Source: Glutamicibacter sp002979865 (GTDB lineage Bacteria > Actinomycetota > Actinomycetes > Actinomycetales > Micrococcaceae). Taken from it: a DNA stretch of 64,000 nucleotides. Position numbers and translations under genes: made by a program. Of the stretch, positions 34,392 to 42,521 are shown piece after piece (the first letter of the stretch is position 1; the number at the start of each line of letters is the position of its first letter). The notes beneath the pieces were generated by a model. The model did no database searches and was not told the origin of the DNA. It saw only the letters and a list, made by a program, of their open reading frames with translations. The DNA is taken from positions 1,178,001 to 1,242,000 of the forward strand of contig NZ_CP188297.1 in NCBI RefSeq assembly GCF_050030965.1. The letters run 5' to 3'.

Positions 34392-35204
34392 GTGTACGAA
34401 GGTGCTGTACAGGAACTGATCGACGAGCTCGGTCGCTTGCCTGGCATCGGCCCGAAGTCGGCTCAGCGCATTGCTTTCCACATTCTAGACGCCGATGCCG
34501 AGGACATGACCCGGCTCGCCGCCTCGATCCAGCTGGTCAAGGAAAAGGTGAAGTTCTGCGAGATCTGCTTCAACATCTCGGAGCAGGAAACCTGCGCCAT
34601 TTGCCGCGATGAACGCCGTGATGGCACCAAGATCTGCATCGTGGAGGAGTCCAAGGACGTCCTGGCCATTGAGCGCACCCGGGCGTTCTCCGGCAAGTAC
34701 CACGTGCTCGGCGGTTCCATTAATCCGCTGGCAGGCATTGGCCCGGAACAGCTGCACATCCGCGAGCTGGTAACCCGCTTGGCCGATGACTCGATCACCG
34801 AACTGATCCTGGCCACCGACCCGAATCTCGAGGGCGAAGCCACCGCCGTGTACCTGGTGCGCGCGCTAGCCCCTTTGGGCATCCACATCACCCGGTTGGC
34901 CTCCGGCCTGCCGGTGGGCGGCGATCTGGAATACGCCGATGAAGTGACCCTGGCCCGCGCCTTCGAGGGACGTCGCGCTGCCGGCCGCACCGCGCCGGGT
35001 CCGGCCCGCGCCAAGGCCCAGAAGCAGGGATCCGAGGAGCAGGCGCCGCAAGATCAGTCCGGAGAAGCTGCAGAGAAGCCGAAAGCCCAGCTATCCGAAC
35101 CTCGCCTGCTGCACGTTGGCGGTGCGCCGGTTTCTTCCAGCAACGCTGGCGAAGGGCCTTCGCATCCGGTAGTCCCCGAGATGGATAGCCGTCGCAGCCA
35201 GTAG
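34392..35204 (+). CDS. recR: recombination mediator RecR with C-terminal extension
   Basis: 270 residues, GTG start, 90 nt after dnaX. RecR works with RecF/RecO to load RecA at gaps. Helix-hairpin-helix LPGIGPKSAQRIAFHIL, the zinc finger CEICFNISEQETCAIC, and a Toprim domain (ICIVEESKDVLAIE, LATDPNLEGEATAVYL) fill the usual 200 residues to AFEGRRA. The remaining 70 residues are hydrophilic and low in complexity (Ala/Gln/Glu/Ser), an extension most RecR proteins lack. A terminator follows. Confidence 0.95.
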   Translation: MYEGAVQELIDELGRLPGIGPKSAQRIAFHILDADAEDMTRLAASIQLVKEKVKFCEICFNISEQETCAICRDERRDGTKICIVEESKDVLAIERTRAFSGKYHVLGGSINPLAGIGPEQLHIRELVTRLADDSITELILATDPNLEGEATAVYLVRALAPLGIHITRLASGLPVGGDLEYADEVTLARAFEGRRAAGRTAPGPARAKAQKQGSEEQAPQDQSGEAAEKPKAQLSEPRLLHVGGAPVSSSNAGEGPSHPVVPEMDSRRSQ

Positions 35205-35220
35205 TTCTGGTTGCCTTGGA

Positions 35221-35267
35221 ACGCTCTGCACTCTTCCGGTTCGCCGGCTTGAGCGCAGGGCGTTTTT
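35221..35267 (+). terminator. terminator after recR
   Basis: ACGCTCTGC (35221-35229) pairs with GCAGGGCGT (35255-35263), enclosing an inner CCGG-TTCG-CCGG hairpin, followed by TTTTT. Confidence 0.85.
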
Positions 35268-35302
35268 CTATGCCAGCACGGTGATGTGGGGTGAAACACG
35301 CT

Positions 35303-35348
35303 TAGTTGATAATAGTCAACTATCGCCGTATAGTTGATATCAATCAAC
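35303..35348 (+). promoter_or_regulatory. MFS-marR promoter with two palindromic operators
   Basis: A near-consensus promoter, TTGATA (35306-35311), 17-nt spacer, TATAGT (35329-35334). TAGTTGA-N6-TCAACTA (35303-35322) covers the -35, and GTTGAT-ATCA-ATCAAC (35333-35348) starts in the -10. The marR gene downstream is the likely source of the repressor. Confidence 0.75.
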
Positions 35349-35391
35349 CATTCAGGCCCTCTATGCCTGACCCTAAATTTTTGGAGCTTCC

Positions 35392-37014
35392 ATGACCGCA
35401 ACCGCACCGGTCGCCAAGCCCAAGATGACTCACCGCGAAATCCTCACTGCCCTCACGGGCATTTTGATGGGCATGTTCGTCTCCATCTTGGCCAGCACCG
35501 TCGTTTCCAGCTCGCTGCCAGTGATCGTCTCCGATCTCAACGGCAGCCAGACCGCCTACACCTGGGTGGTCACCGCCACCTTGTTGGCGACCACCATCTC
35601 TACTCCGATCTGGGGCAAGCTCGCCGACCTGGGCAACCGCAAACTGCTGCTGCAGATCTCGCTTGGCATCTTCGTGCTGGCCTCGGCCGCCGCAGGTTTC
35701 TCGCAGGACACCAGCTTCCTGATCACCATGCGCGTTATCCAGGGCCTGGCCGGTGGCGGCGTAGGCGCCTTGGCGCAGATCGTCATGGCCGATTTCCTCT
35801 CCCCCCGCGAACGCGGCAAGTACATGGGCCTGTTCGGCGCGGTCATGGCCGTTGGCACCGTGGGCGGCCCGCTGATCGGCGGCTTCGTTACTGACACCAT
35901 CAACTGGCGCTGGAACTTCTTCATCGCCCTGCCTTTCGCCATCGCTGCGGTCATCCTGATCCAGCGCACCTTGCACCTTCCGGCCATGGCCAAGCGCAAG
36001 GTCAAGATCGACTACTGGGGCATCGTCCTGCTTTCCTCCGGCGTCTCGCTGCTGCTGATCTGGATGTCGCTGGGCGGCTCGCAGTTCGAGTGGGCCTCGA
36101 CGACCAGCTACCTGATGATTGCCGGTGCGGTAATCCTGCTGGCGCTGTTCATTCTGGTCGAAGCCAAGTCCTCCGAGCCGCTGCTGAGCCTGGGCCTGTT
36201 CAAGAACCGCACCTTCACCTTCGCGGTCATCGCCTCGCTGGCCGTTGGCGTCTCGATGTTCGGCACCTCGGTGTTCCTCAGCCAGTACATGATCATGGCC
36301 CGTGGCGCATCAGCCACCATGGCCGGCCTGATGACCTTCCCGCTGATGGGCGGCCTGCTGGTCATCTCCACCATCGGCGGTGCGATGATCTCGCGCACCG
36401 GCAAGTGGAAGGCACTGGTAGTCACCGGTTCGGTGCTGATCGTCGTTGGGCTGTTCCTGCTGGGAACCATCCACTACGACACCAACTACGCGTTGGTCGC
36501 CGCCTACATGTTCATCCTCGGCGCCGGCATGGGCCTTGTCATGCAGAACATGGTGCTGGTGGTGCAGAACTCGGTCCACGTCAAGGAACTGGGTGTAGCC
36601 TCCTCGGCCGTGAACTTCTTCCGCACCTTGGGCGGCACTGCGGGTACCGCAGGCCTGGGCGCCATACTGGCGACCACTGTGCCGAACATGATCGCCGACC
36701 GGCAATCCGATTTGGCCGCAGCCCTGGCTTCCCTGGGCGACCAAGCCAAGGAGCTGACCGCAGCATTGGGATCGGGCACCCTGCCTTCAGTTGCAGCGAT
36801 GCCTGAACCGGTCCGCGTGATCTTCGAGTCCATCTACGGCGACGCAGTGCCTTCGCTGTTCACCATTGCCGCTCCGCTGTCGCTGCTCATCGTCGTGGCT
36901 GTCTGCCTGATCCCCAACCAGTCGCTGAAGACCCAGACTGCAAGTGAACGCATGCAGGAGCTGGCTGCTGAGGACCAGGACGCAGCCAAGGCAGAAACGC
37001 CAGCTGGCAACTAG
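35392..37014 (+). CDS. MFS multidrug efflux transporter, DHA2 (14-TM) family
   Basis: A 540-residue permease. Motif A-like loop GKLADLGNRKLLL, motif C in the GAVMAVGTVGGPLIGGF helix (drug/H+ antiporter signature), and about 14 hydrophobic segments with a long extracytoplasmic loop near residues 420-475 fit the DHA2 family (EmrB/QacA type). ATG 35392. It is the first gene of an operon with marR, whose GTG overlaps the downstream end by context (8 nt apart), and the promoter has two operators. Substrate unknown; likely a toxic organic compound sensed by the MarR protein. Confidence 0.93.
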   Translation: MTATAPVAKPKMTHREILTALTGILMGMFVSILASTVVSSSLPVIVSDLNGSQTAYTWVVTATLLATTISTPIWGKLADLGNRKLLLQISLGIFVLASAAAGFSQDTSFLITMRVIQGLAGGGVGALAQIVMADFLSPRERGKYMGLFGAVMAVGTVGGPLIGGFVTDTINWRWNFFIALPFAIAAVILIQRTLHLPAMAKRKVKIDYWGIVLLSSGVSLLLIWMSLGGSQFEWASTTSYLMIAGAVILLALFILVEAKSSEPLLSLGLFKNRTFTFAVIASLAVGVSMFGTSVFLSQYMIMARGASATMAGLMTFPLMGGLLVISTIGGAMISRTGKWKALVVTGSVLIVVGLFLLGTIHYDTNYALVAAYMFILGAGMGLVMQNMVLVVQNSVHVKELGVASSAVNFFRTLGGTAGTAGLGAILATTVPNMIADRQSDLAAALASLGDQAKELTAALGSGTLPSVAAMPEPVRVIFESIYGDAVPSLFTIAAPLSLLIVVAVCLIPNQSLKTQTASERMQELAAEDQDAAKAETPAGN

Positions 37015-37022
37015 GAGATCCG

Positions 37023-37499
37023 GTGCAGGTTTCAAGCAAAGCCGAAGACGTTCCCGCCGCTCAACGCCCCGATCTCTATGCGTCAGCCGAACAGGAATTA
37101 TTTTCACTGATCGCGCTGACGGCGCGTGCCAAGCGGGAACTGGCCACTCGGCTCGACAGCCGGCTCACCCCGGGATACCTGCCCGTGCTCGGGATGATTC
37201 TGCGCAGCCAACGCATCACCCAGTCTGAAATCTGCGAACACTTGCTGGTCGATAAAGCTGCGCTATCGCGCATGATCACCAAGCTGGAACAGCTGGCGCT
37301 GGTCAAGCGTGAAGTCGACCCGGAAGACCGGAGGGTGTTCCACATCCTGCCTACCGAGCTTGCGGTTGAAAGGTGGCATGAATGCTTCCAAGGGTGGCGT
37401 ACAGAGCTCCGCTCGCGCATGACCAATTGGGACAATGAGGATCTGTCGGCACTCATCGACCTCCTGAGCCGATTGAATTTGGAAATCAAGTCCCTCTAA
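37023..37499 (+). CDS. MarR-family transcriptional regulator
   Basis: 158 residues, GTG start with AGGAGA 5 nt upstream that overlaps the MFS stop. The winged helix-turn-helix runs TQSEICEHLLVDKAALSRMI and the wing is REVDPEDRRVFHILPT, a typical MarR D-x-R wing. It is co-transcribed with the efflux gene and very probably represses it through the palindromes at 35303-35348. Confidence 0.92.
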   Translation: MQVSSKAEDVPAAQRPDLYASAEQELFSLIALTARAKRELATRLDSRLTPGYLPVLGMILRSQRITQSEICEHLLVDKAALSRMITKLEQLALVKREVDPEDRRVFHILPTELAVERWHECFQGWRTELRSRMTNWDNEDLSALIDLLSRLNLEIKSL

Positions 37500-37510
37500 A
37501 GCAGTCCAAT

Positions 37511-37559
37511 CCCTGGCCGGTCTTCTCGGAATTACCGAGAAGACCGGCCAGGGGCTTTT
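37511..37559 (+). terminator. terminator after marR
   Basis: A perfect 19-bp stem (37511-37529 with 37535-37553), loop AATTA, then GGCTTTT. Confidence 0.93.
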
Positions 37560-37902
37560 AAAGCCCACTACATGCACCGGCAGTTCACGGCTTCGCACAG
37601 CGCCCTCGCTCACGGCCCATTCCCCGGCGCCAAACAGCGGCGCCGCGGCCACCTTGTTGTTGGAGCTTGCCAGGTTTCGGCACATGAGCACTTCACTGGG
37701 CAGATCAGGGAAAATCGAAATCCGCACTGGTTCAAGAGTGGAAGGAATGGGCAGGCATCATGGATGCCGCGGGCCTGCGCGACATGACGCAGAACGAATG
37801 GATTCAGAGGCTGCTTCCGCTGATGCAGGACCCGCAGGAAAGCGGCAGGCTCCTGCGGGCCCGGCGCATCGCTTCGGAGTACCGACAGCTCCAAGTCCGC
37901 CC
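37560..37902. other. intergenic region without a convincing gene
   Basis: About 340 nt between the marR terminator and the next gene. A frame opening after 37684 reads plausibly (EWKEWAGIMDAAGLRDMTQN from about 37742, then WIQRLLPLMQDPQ, internal ATG 37760), but it has no good start and overruns the downstream gene by over 100 nt. It may be a gene fragment. Nothing else is visible. Confidence 0.35.
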
Positions 37903-37908
37903 TAGACT
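37903..37908 (+). promoter_or_regulatory. -10 element (TAGACT) of a leaderless gene
   Basis: TAGACT ends 6 nt before the ATG at 37915, with no ribosome site. Confidence 0.5.
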
Positions 37909-37914
37909 GTCCTC

Positions 37915-38466
37915 ATGGCAACAAAAAGCAGCAACCTCCCGGCCATCGCCAAGGCCACCGGCATTGAATGGGATCAGTGGTGCGCCAAACTGCGCGCTGG
38001 CGGAGCCGATCAACTTACGCACAAGCAGATAGCCGAACTGGCTTTCACCCACATGCCCCCAACCGTCGATACTCCGGGCTGGTGGGCTCAATCCGTGGCT
38101 GTAGCTTATGAGCAGCACATTGGCCGACGCCTGCCCGGCCAATCCCAAGACGGCACCTTCCAAGGTTCGGTGAGCAGCACCATCGATGCTGATTTGGATA
38201 CCGCGCTGGAACGCTGGATCGCCTGCGTCCAGGGGCGCCAGGAGTTCAACGGCCACCAGCTTTCCGAACCTGCACGCACCAGCGGCTCAGAGCGATGGCG
38301 CTATTGGCGAGCTGATTTCAGCGACGGAACCAAGACACAGGTAGACATTGGCCTCAAAGGTGGAAAAACCTCGGTTGCCATAAACATTACTAAGGCTGGA
38401 ACACCTGAACAGGTGTCTGGATGGAAGAGCTTTTGGCGACAAATTTTGGCTGAATTCAAGGGGTAG
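37915..38466 (+). CDS. conserved hypothetical protein (DUF4287-like N-terminus)
   Basis: 183 residues, soluble. The N-terminal part (AIAKATGIEWDQWCAKL, then LTHKQIAELAF and WWAQSVAVAYEQHIGRR) has the Trp-rich pattern of DUF4287-like domains; the C-terminal part (RWRYWRADFSDGTKTQVDI, a conserved GKTSVAINITK strand) resembles the START-like domain often fused to it. Function unknown. TAGACT 6 nt upstream suggests a leaderless message. Confidence 0.65.
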   Translation: MATKSSNLPAIAKATGIEWDQWCAKLRAGGADQLTHKQIAELAFTHMPPTVDTPGWWAQSVAVAYEQHIGRRLPGQSQDGTFQGSVSSTIDADLDTALERWIACVQGRQEFNGHQLSEPARTSGSERWRYWRADFSDGTKTQVDIGLKGGKTSVAINITKAGTPEQVSGWKSFWRQILAEFKG

Positions 38467-38647
38467 CCAGTGTTTTTCAACAACCTGCATTGAGGTTCCT
38501 AGGCAATATGACCAATGGTTACCTTCACAACTAGGACATGTCGCCCCGTAGCTGTCACAATATTTATCTGGTAGATGTCTCGCGCCACAGTTCCATCAAA
38601 AAGCACCGGCGGCGAGGCACAGCTTTCAACAGGTGGAGTGAGTGCCC

Positions 38648-39934
38648 ATGGGCCTAATTGTTCAAAAGTTTGGCGGTTCTTCCGTTTCAGATGCCGAAGG
38701 CATCAAGCGTGTAGCGCGCCGAATTATTGATACTAAGTCCAAGGGCCATGACGTCGTTGTCGTTGTTTCCGCAATGGGCGACACCACCGATGACTTGCTA
38801 GACCTGGCAGGCCAGCTTACCGATGATGCACCAGCCCGCGAGATGGACATGCTGCTCTCCGCTGGCGAACGCATCTCGATGTCGCTGCTGGCGATGGCGA
38901 TCAACCAGCTCGGCGAGCAGGCCGCTTCATTCACCGGCTCACAGGCAGGATTGATCACCGACTCGACCCACGGCAAAGCCCGCATCATGGAGGTCTCCCC
39001 ACAGCGCGTACGCCGTGCTATCGACCGCGGATTCATCGCCATCGTCGCTGGGTTCCAGGGCATGAGCAAGGAATCCAAGAACATCACCACCATGGGCCGT
39101 GGCGGCTCGGATACCACCGCCGTCGCGCTGGCCGCAGCGCTGGGCGCCGATGTCTGCGAAATCTACACCGACGTGGACGGCATCTACACCGCCGACCCGC
39201 GCGTGGTCGCCTCGGCCAAGAAGATCGAGAAGATCACCAGTGAAGAAATGCTGGAAATGGCCGCCAGCGGCTCGAAGATCTTGCACCTGCGTTGCGTGGA
39301 ATACGCCCGCCGTTTCGGCGTGCCGCTGCACGTGCGCTCTTCATTCAGCACCAACGAGGGCACCTGGGTGCTCCCGGATCCCGAAGACAAAATCAAAATT
39401 CAAGAGGGAGAACCCTTGGAACAGCCAATCATCTCAGGTGTCGCCCACGACCACTCCGAAGCCAAGGTCACCATCATTGGCGTTCCGGACATCCCCGGCA
39501 AAGCAGCACAGATTTTCGGGGTTATCGCCGCTGCGCAGGCCAATATCGACATGATTGTGCAGAACATCTCGACCCGCGGTTCGGGTGCCACCGATATCTC
39601 CTTCACCCTGCCGATGACCGAGACCAAGCATGTGCTTGAAGCACTGAACACCGCGAAGCCGGAGATCGGTTTCGAGGAAATCGAGCACAATGACGAGGTT
39701 GGCAAGCTCTCGCTGATCGGTGCCGGAATGCGCTCGAATCCAGGAGTCTCCTTCACCTTCTTCGAGGCATTGCACCGCGCGGGCGTGAACGTGGACATGA
39801 TCTCCACTTCAGAGATCCGCATCTCCGTGGTCACCGACGCCGACAAGCTCAACGATGCAGTACGCGCTATCCACACCGCGTTCGATCTGGATACCGATGT
39901 GGAAGCCACCGTCTACGGCGGCACCGGCCGCTAA
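38648..39934 (+). CDS. lysC: aspartate kinase (alpha subunit)
   Basis: 428 residues; first step from aspartate to lysine, threonine, methionine and diaminopimelate. Kinase motifs are VQKFGGSSVSDAEG at the N-terminus, TMGRGGSDTTAVALAAALGA (about 150-170) and EIYTDVDGIYTADPR. Two ACT domains (about 265-428) give feedback inhibition, as in corynebacterial LysC. ATG 38648 is chosen: GGAG lies 9 nt upstream, versus only 3 nt before the GTG at 38642. An in-frame internal start makes the beta subunit. No asd gene follows, unlike in many relatives; a terminator and phoD do. Confidence 0.96.
   Translation: MGLIVQKFGGSSVSDAEGIKRVARRIIDTKSKGHDVVVVVSAMGDTTDDLLDLAGQLTDDAPAREMDMLLSAGERISMSLLAMAINQLGEQAASFTGSQAGLITDSTHGKARIMEVSPQRVRRAIDRGFIAIVAGFQGMSKESKNITTMGRGGSDTTAVALAAALGADVCEIYTDVDGIYTADPRVVASAKKIEKITSEEMLEMAASGSKILHLRCVEYARRFGVPLHVRSSFSTNEGTWVLPDPEDKIKIQEGEPLEQPIISGVAHDHSEAKVTIIGVPDIPGKAAQIFGVIAAAQANIDMIVQNISTRGSGATDISFTLPMTETKHVLEALNTAKPEIGFEEIEHNDEVGKLSLIGAGMRSNPGVSFTFFEALHRAGVNVDMISTSEIRISVVTDADKLNDAVRAIHTAFDLDTDVEATVYGGTGR
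39416..39934 (+). CDS. aspartate kinase beta subunit from internal start
   Basis: In-frame TTG at 39416 (codon 257) with AGGGAG 5 nt upstream. It would give a 172-residue protein made only of the two ACT regulatory domains, beginning MEQPIISGVAHDHSEAKVTI. In Corynebacterium glutamicum the beta subunit starts at the same homologous place, and the enzyme is alpha2-beta2. Use of the start here is inferred from this match and the ribosome site. Confidence 0.65.
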   Translation: MEQPIISGVAHDHSEAKVTIIGVPDIPGKAAQIFGVIAAAQANIDMIVQNISTRGSGATDISFTLPMTETKHVLEALNTAKPEIGFEEIEHNDEVGKLSLIGAGMRSNPGVSFTFFEALHRAGVNVDMISTSEIRISVVTDADKLNDAVRAIHTAFDLDTDVEATVYGGTGR

Positions 39935-39952
39935 GCGCCGCCAAGCTGATAA

Positions 39953-39995
39953 GGAGAACGCCTGCGAAACAATTACTGTTTCGCAGGCGTTCTCC
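39953..39995. terminator. bidirectional stem-loop between lysC and phoD
   Basis: A perfect 19-bp stem (39953-39971 with 39977-39995, loop ATTAC) between convergent genes. T-runs are weak on both sides. Confidence 0.75.
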
Positions 39996-40006
39996 CTAGT
40001 TAACTG

Positions 40007-41614
40007 CTATTTATTCGGTTCCAGTGTCTTGGTATAGACGATTTCGCCCAAGCCATTGCGCAGCGTGACGGTGAACAGGTCCTGCTCATCCAGCTCGACG
40101 TGGCCGAAGAACTGGCCCTTGCCATCGCGCGGCGACTGGTTGGTGCTGCCAGCCAGCGAGAAGTCCACACGTGGTCCGAAAGTGCCATCCATTTGGTTCG
40201 GCCCGAAAGAACCGGCATTGACTGGACCGGCCACGAATTCCCAGAACTCATTGAACTCGCTGAAGGCAGCACGCTCTGGAGAGTAGTGGTGCGCCGCGCA
40301 ATAGTGCACATCCGCGGTCAGGAAGACGACATTCTTGATGCCGCGGTCCTTGATGGCCTTGAGCAGGCGGGCAAGTTCCAGCTCGCGGCCTAGTGGTGCG
40401 CCGTGGTCTGCGTTGGAAATTGATTCCTGCGCCTTGCCGTCCGGAACAATGATGCCCAGCGGCAGGTCATTGAGAATGACTTTCCAAGTTGCCTTGGACT
40501 TGGCCAAGGAATCGACTAGCCAATTCAGCTGCTCTTCGCCGAGAATTGAAGTGGACTTCTCTTCCATTCCGGTGGTGTTCTCGGACTTGTAGCTGCGCAT
40601 GTCCAATGCGAACAGGTCCATTGCTGGACCACGCGAGATTTTGCGGTAGATGCGTGCCGCCTCGAATCCGGTGCCTGCGCGCATGGCGCGCGGGTCGGCG
40701 ATCGGCTGGTATTCCTGCCAGGCCTGGCGGCCACGGGCGGCAAGGGTGTTGATATCGCGCACGGTATAGCGCTCATCTTCGATGATCTCACCCGGCCACC
40801 AGTTGTTATGGGTCTCGTGGTCATCCCACTGGGCAATCACCGGAACCTCGGAATACATGGCACGCACGTTGTGGTCCATCAGGTTGTAGCGGTGCCGCCC
40901 ACGGTACTCGGCCAGGGTTTCGGCCACCTTGGAGACTTCCTCGGTGACCAAGTTGCGCCAGATCTGACCGTCCGGTTCCACAACTTCTGCGGCAATCGGG
41001 CCGTCGGCGTAGATGGTGTCGCCGCTGTGCACGAAGAAGTCCGGCTTGGTTGCATGCATGGCCGCGTAGGCGCGCATGCCACCGATTTCTTCGTTGATGC
41101 CCCAGCCCTGGCCAGCGGTGTCGCCGGACCACACAAAACTCTGGGCACGGGAGGCGTCGTGGTTGCGGCGACCGGTCAACGCCGGTGCGGTGCTGAACCA
41201 GCCGTTCTGAGTCTCGCCAAGGGTGCCGTTATCGTCCTCGAAACCGATGCTGACTGCGAAACGGGTACCGGCAGGCAGATGCTCGGCATTGATCTTTGCA
41301 GTGAAGTCAGTGGCCTCGCGGGCGTAGGCACCGCGCAAAGTCTTGGCGAAGGATCCACGGCCGCGGATGATTTCCCCTGCTTCGTCCACCGCACGCAGCT
41401 GCGCGCGCAAGCGGCCTTCCCCGGAGCTGCGAGCCCAGAGTACGGCATTGCTGGCAGAGACATCCCCCATGGAAAATCCGCTGGTCAATCCCAGGCGGGA
41501 ACGCACGAGTCGGGGACTGCTGGAAGCCAGCGCTGCTCCAGTGGGCCCAACCAAGGTCAATGCACCTGCGCCAATGGCGCCGGTGAGCAATTTGCGTCGC
41601 GAAATATTATTCAT
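40007..41614 (-). CDS. phoD: alkaline phosphatase D, Tat-exported
   Basis: 535 residues. A twin-arginine signal (NISRRKLLTGAIGAGALTLV) is followed by an Ala-rich cleavage region; the mature enzyme has the PhoD N-terminal beta domain and metallophosphatase core: FVWSGDTAGQGW, FFVHSGDTIYADGPI, QWDDHETHNNWW and LTADVHYCAAHH supply metal ligands. PhoD enzymes are secreted Ca/Fe-dependent phosphodiesterase/phosphatases that scavenge phosphate. ATG 41614. It is convergent with lysC. No Pho box could be confirmed. Confidence 0.93.
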   Translation of the reverse strand: MNNISRRKLLTGAIGAGALTLVGPTGAALASSSPRLVRSRLGLTSGFSMGDVSASNAVLWARSSGEGRLRAQLRAVDEAGEIIRGRGSFAKTLRGAYAREATDFTAKINAEHLPAGTRFAVSIGFEDDNGTLGETQNGWFSTAPALTGRRNHDASRAQSFVWSGDTAGQGWGINEEIGGMRAYAAMHATKPDFFVHSGDTIYADGPIAAEVVEPDGQIWRNLVTEEVSKVAETLAEYRGRHRYNLMDHNVRAMYSEVPVIAQWDDHETHNNWWPGEIIEDERYTVRDINTLAARGRQAWQEYQPIADPRAMRAGTGFEAARIYRKISRGPAMDLFALDMRSYKSENTTGMEEKSTSILGEEQLNWLVDSLAKSKATWKVILNDLPLGIIVPDGKAQESISNADHGAPLGRELELARLLKAIKDRGIKNVVFLTADVHYCAAHHYSPERAAFSEFNEFWEFVAGPVNAGSFGPNQMDGTFGPRVDFSLAGSTNQSPRDGKGQFFGHVELDEQDLFTVTLRNGLGEIVYTKTLEPNK

Positions 41615-41753
41615 GGGATTCAGTGTTCACGAGTTGATCAGCCATTTCCTTGAGCCCAGATGAACACCAAGAGAAATCATTCGTGTCCAGTCCACGCCAC
41701 GAATCCAGAGATCCTGAACTCCAAAGCACGCCCATTACTGGCAGACTGGAAAA

Positions 41754-42509
41754 ATGAGTTCACCTCAAGTCATTTCTGGCCCGGCGGCCGCTGGCCACCC
41801 AATTCCTCCGGCTGTGCGCACTGCAGCCGGCCAGGCGGAAATCGAGGGTATCTGGCAGAACGCATTAGGCGGGATAACATACCGGATTGGACAGGGCGAG
41901 CAGATGCGCTTCGCCAAGTGGTCGCCGGGATGCCCTCCCGCAGAGGACGGCGATCTCCTGGCTGAAGCCCAGCGCATGAGGTGGGCTGGACAATTCATCA
42001 GAGTTCCTGAAGTGCTCTCCTGCAGTCAATATGCTGACGGCCAGCTGCTCGTCACGGCAGCATTGCCCGGGCACAGTGCAGTCAGCGAGCTTGGCAAAAG
42101 CGATCCGGCGCGATCCGCGTTTGCAGTGGGCGCCGGTCTGCGCCACCTGCACGATCGGCTGCCGGTCGACCAGTGCCCCTTCAGCTGGGATCTGGAATCC
42201 CGCATCCAGCACCTGCCTGCCCGGGAGCAAGCTGCTTTGCTGGCTGAAGTCCCGGAGCTTGATCTCGTGGTCTGCCATGGCGATGCTTGCCTGCCCAACA
42301 CGATCATCACCGACAGCCATGATTTCAGCGCGCATGTGGATATGGGGAAATTGGGTCTTGGAGACCGCTGGGCGGATCTCGCCGTTGCCGCATGGAGCAC
42401 CGAGTGGAATTACGGGCCTGGTTTCGAACAACATGTCTACGCCGGGTACGGAATCGAACCCGATGAGCGGAAGGCGTCGTTCTACCGAAAGGTCTGGGAC
42501 GCAACCTAG
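41754..42509 (+). CDS. aminoglycoside phosphotransferase (APH)-family kinase
   Basis: 251 residues. The C-terminal Brenner motif VVCHGDACLPNTI carries the catalytic Asp and metal Asn, and HVDMGKLGLGDRWADLAVA supplies the second metal Asp; this resembles the APH(3') class. The N-terminal part has the Lys strand MRFAKWSPG and HLHDRLPVDQCPFSWD. Chromosomal relatives may phosphorylate other substrates, so resistance should not be assumed. ATG 41754; it is convergent with the CitB-type regulator, 12 nt between stops. Confidence 0.85.
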   Translation: MSSPQVISGPAAAGHPIPPAVRTAAGQAEIEGIWQNALGGITYRIGQGEQMRFAKWSPGCPPAEDGDLLAEAQRMRWAGQFIRVPEVLSCSQYADGQLLVTAALPGHSAVSELGKSDPARSAFAVGAGLRHLHDRLPVDQCPFSWDLESRIQHLPAREQAALLAEVPELDLVVCHGDACLPNTIITDSHDFSAHVDMGKLGLGDRWADLAVAAWSTEWNYGPGFEQHVYAGYGIEPDERKASFYRKVWDAT

Positions 42510-42521
42510 GAGGCCGAGCCG

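Noticed and set aside
37742..38032. Protein-like frame WKEWAGIMDAAGLRDMTQNE in the marR downstream gap
   Set aside because: No good start or ribosome site and over 100 nt overlap with the gene at 37915; kept only as a possible fragment.
38467..38647. Lysine riboswitch or T-box before lysC
   Set aside because: The leader has no conserved core or strong stem-loop pattern; only ordinary sequence was seen.
41754..42509. Acquired aminoglycoside resistance gene
   Set aside because: APH-like motifs are present but there is no mobile context, and composition matches neighbours; probably a chromosomal kinase of unknown substrate.
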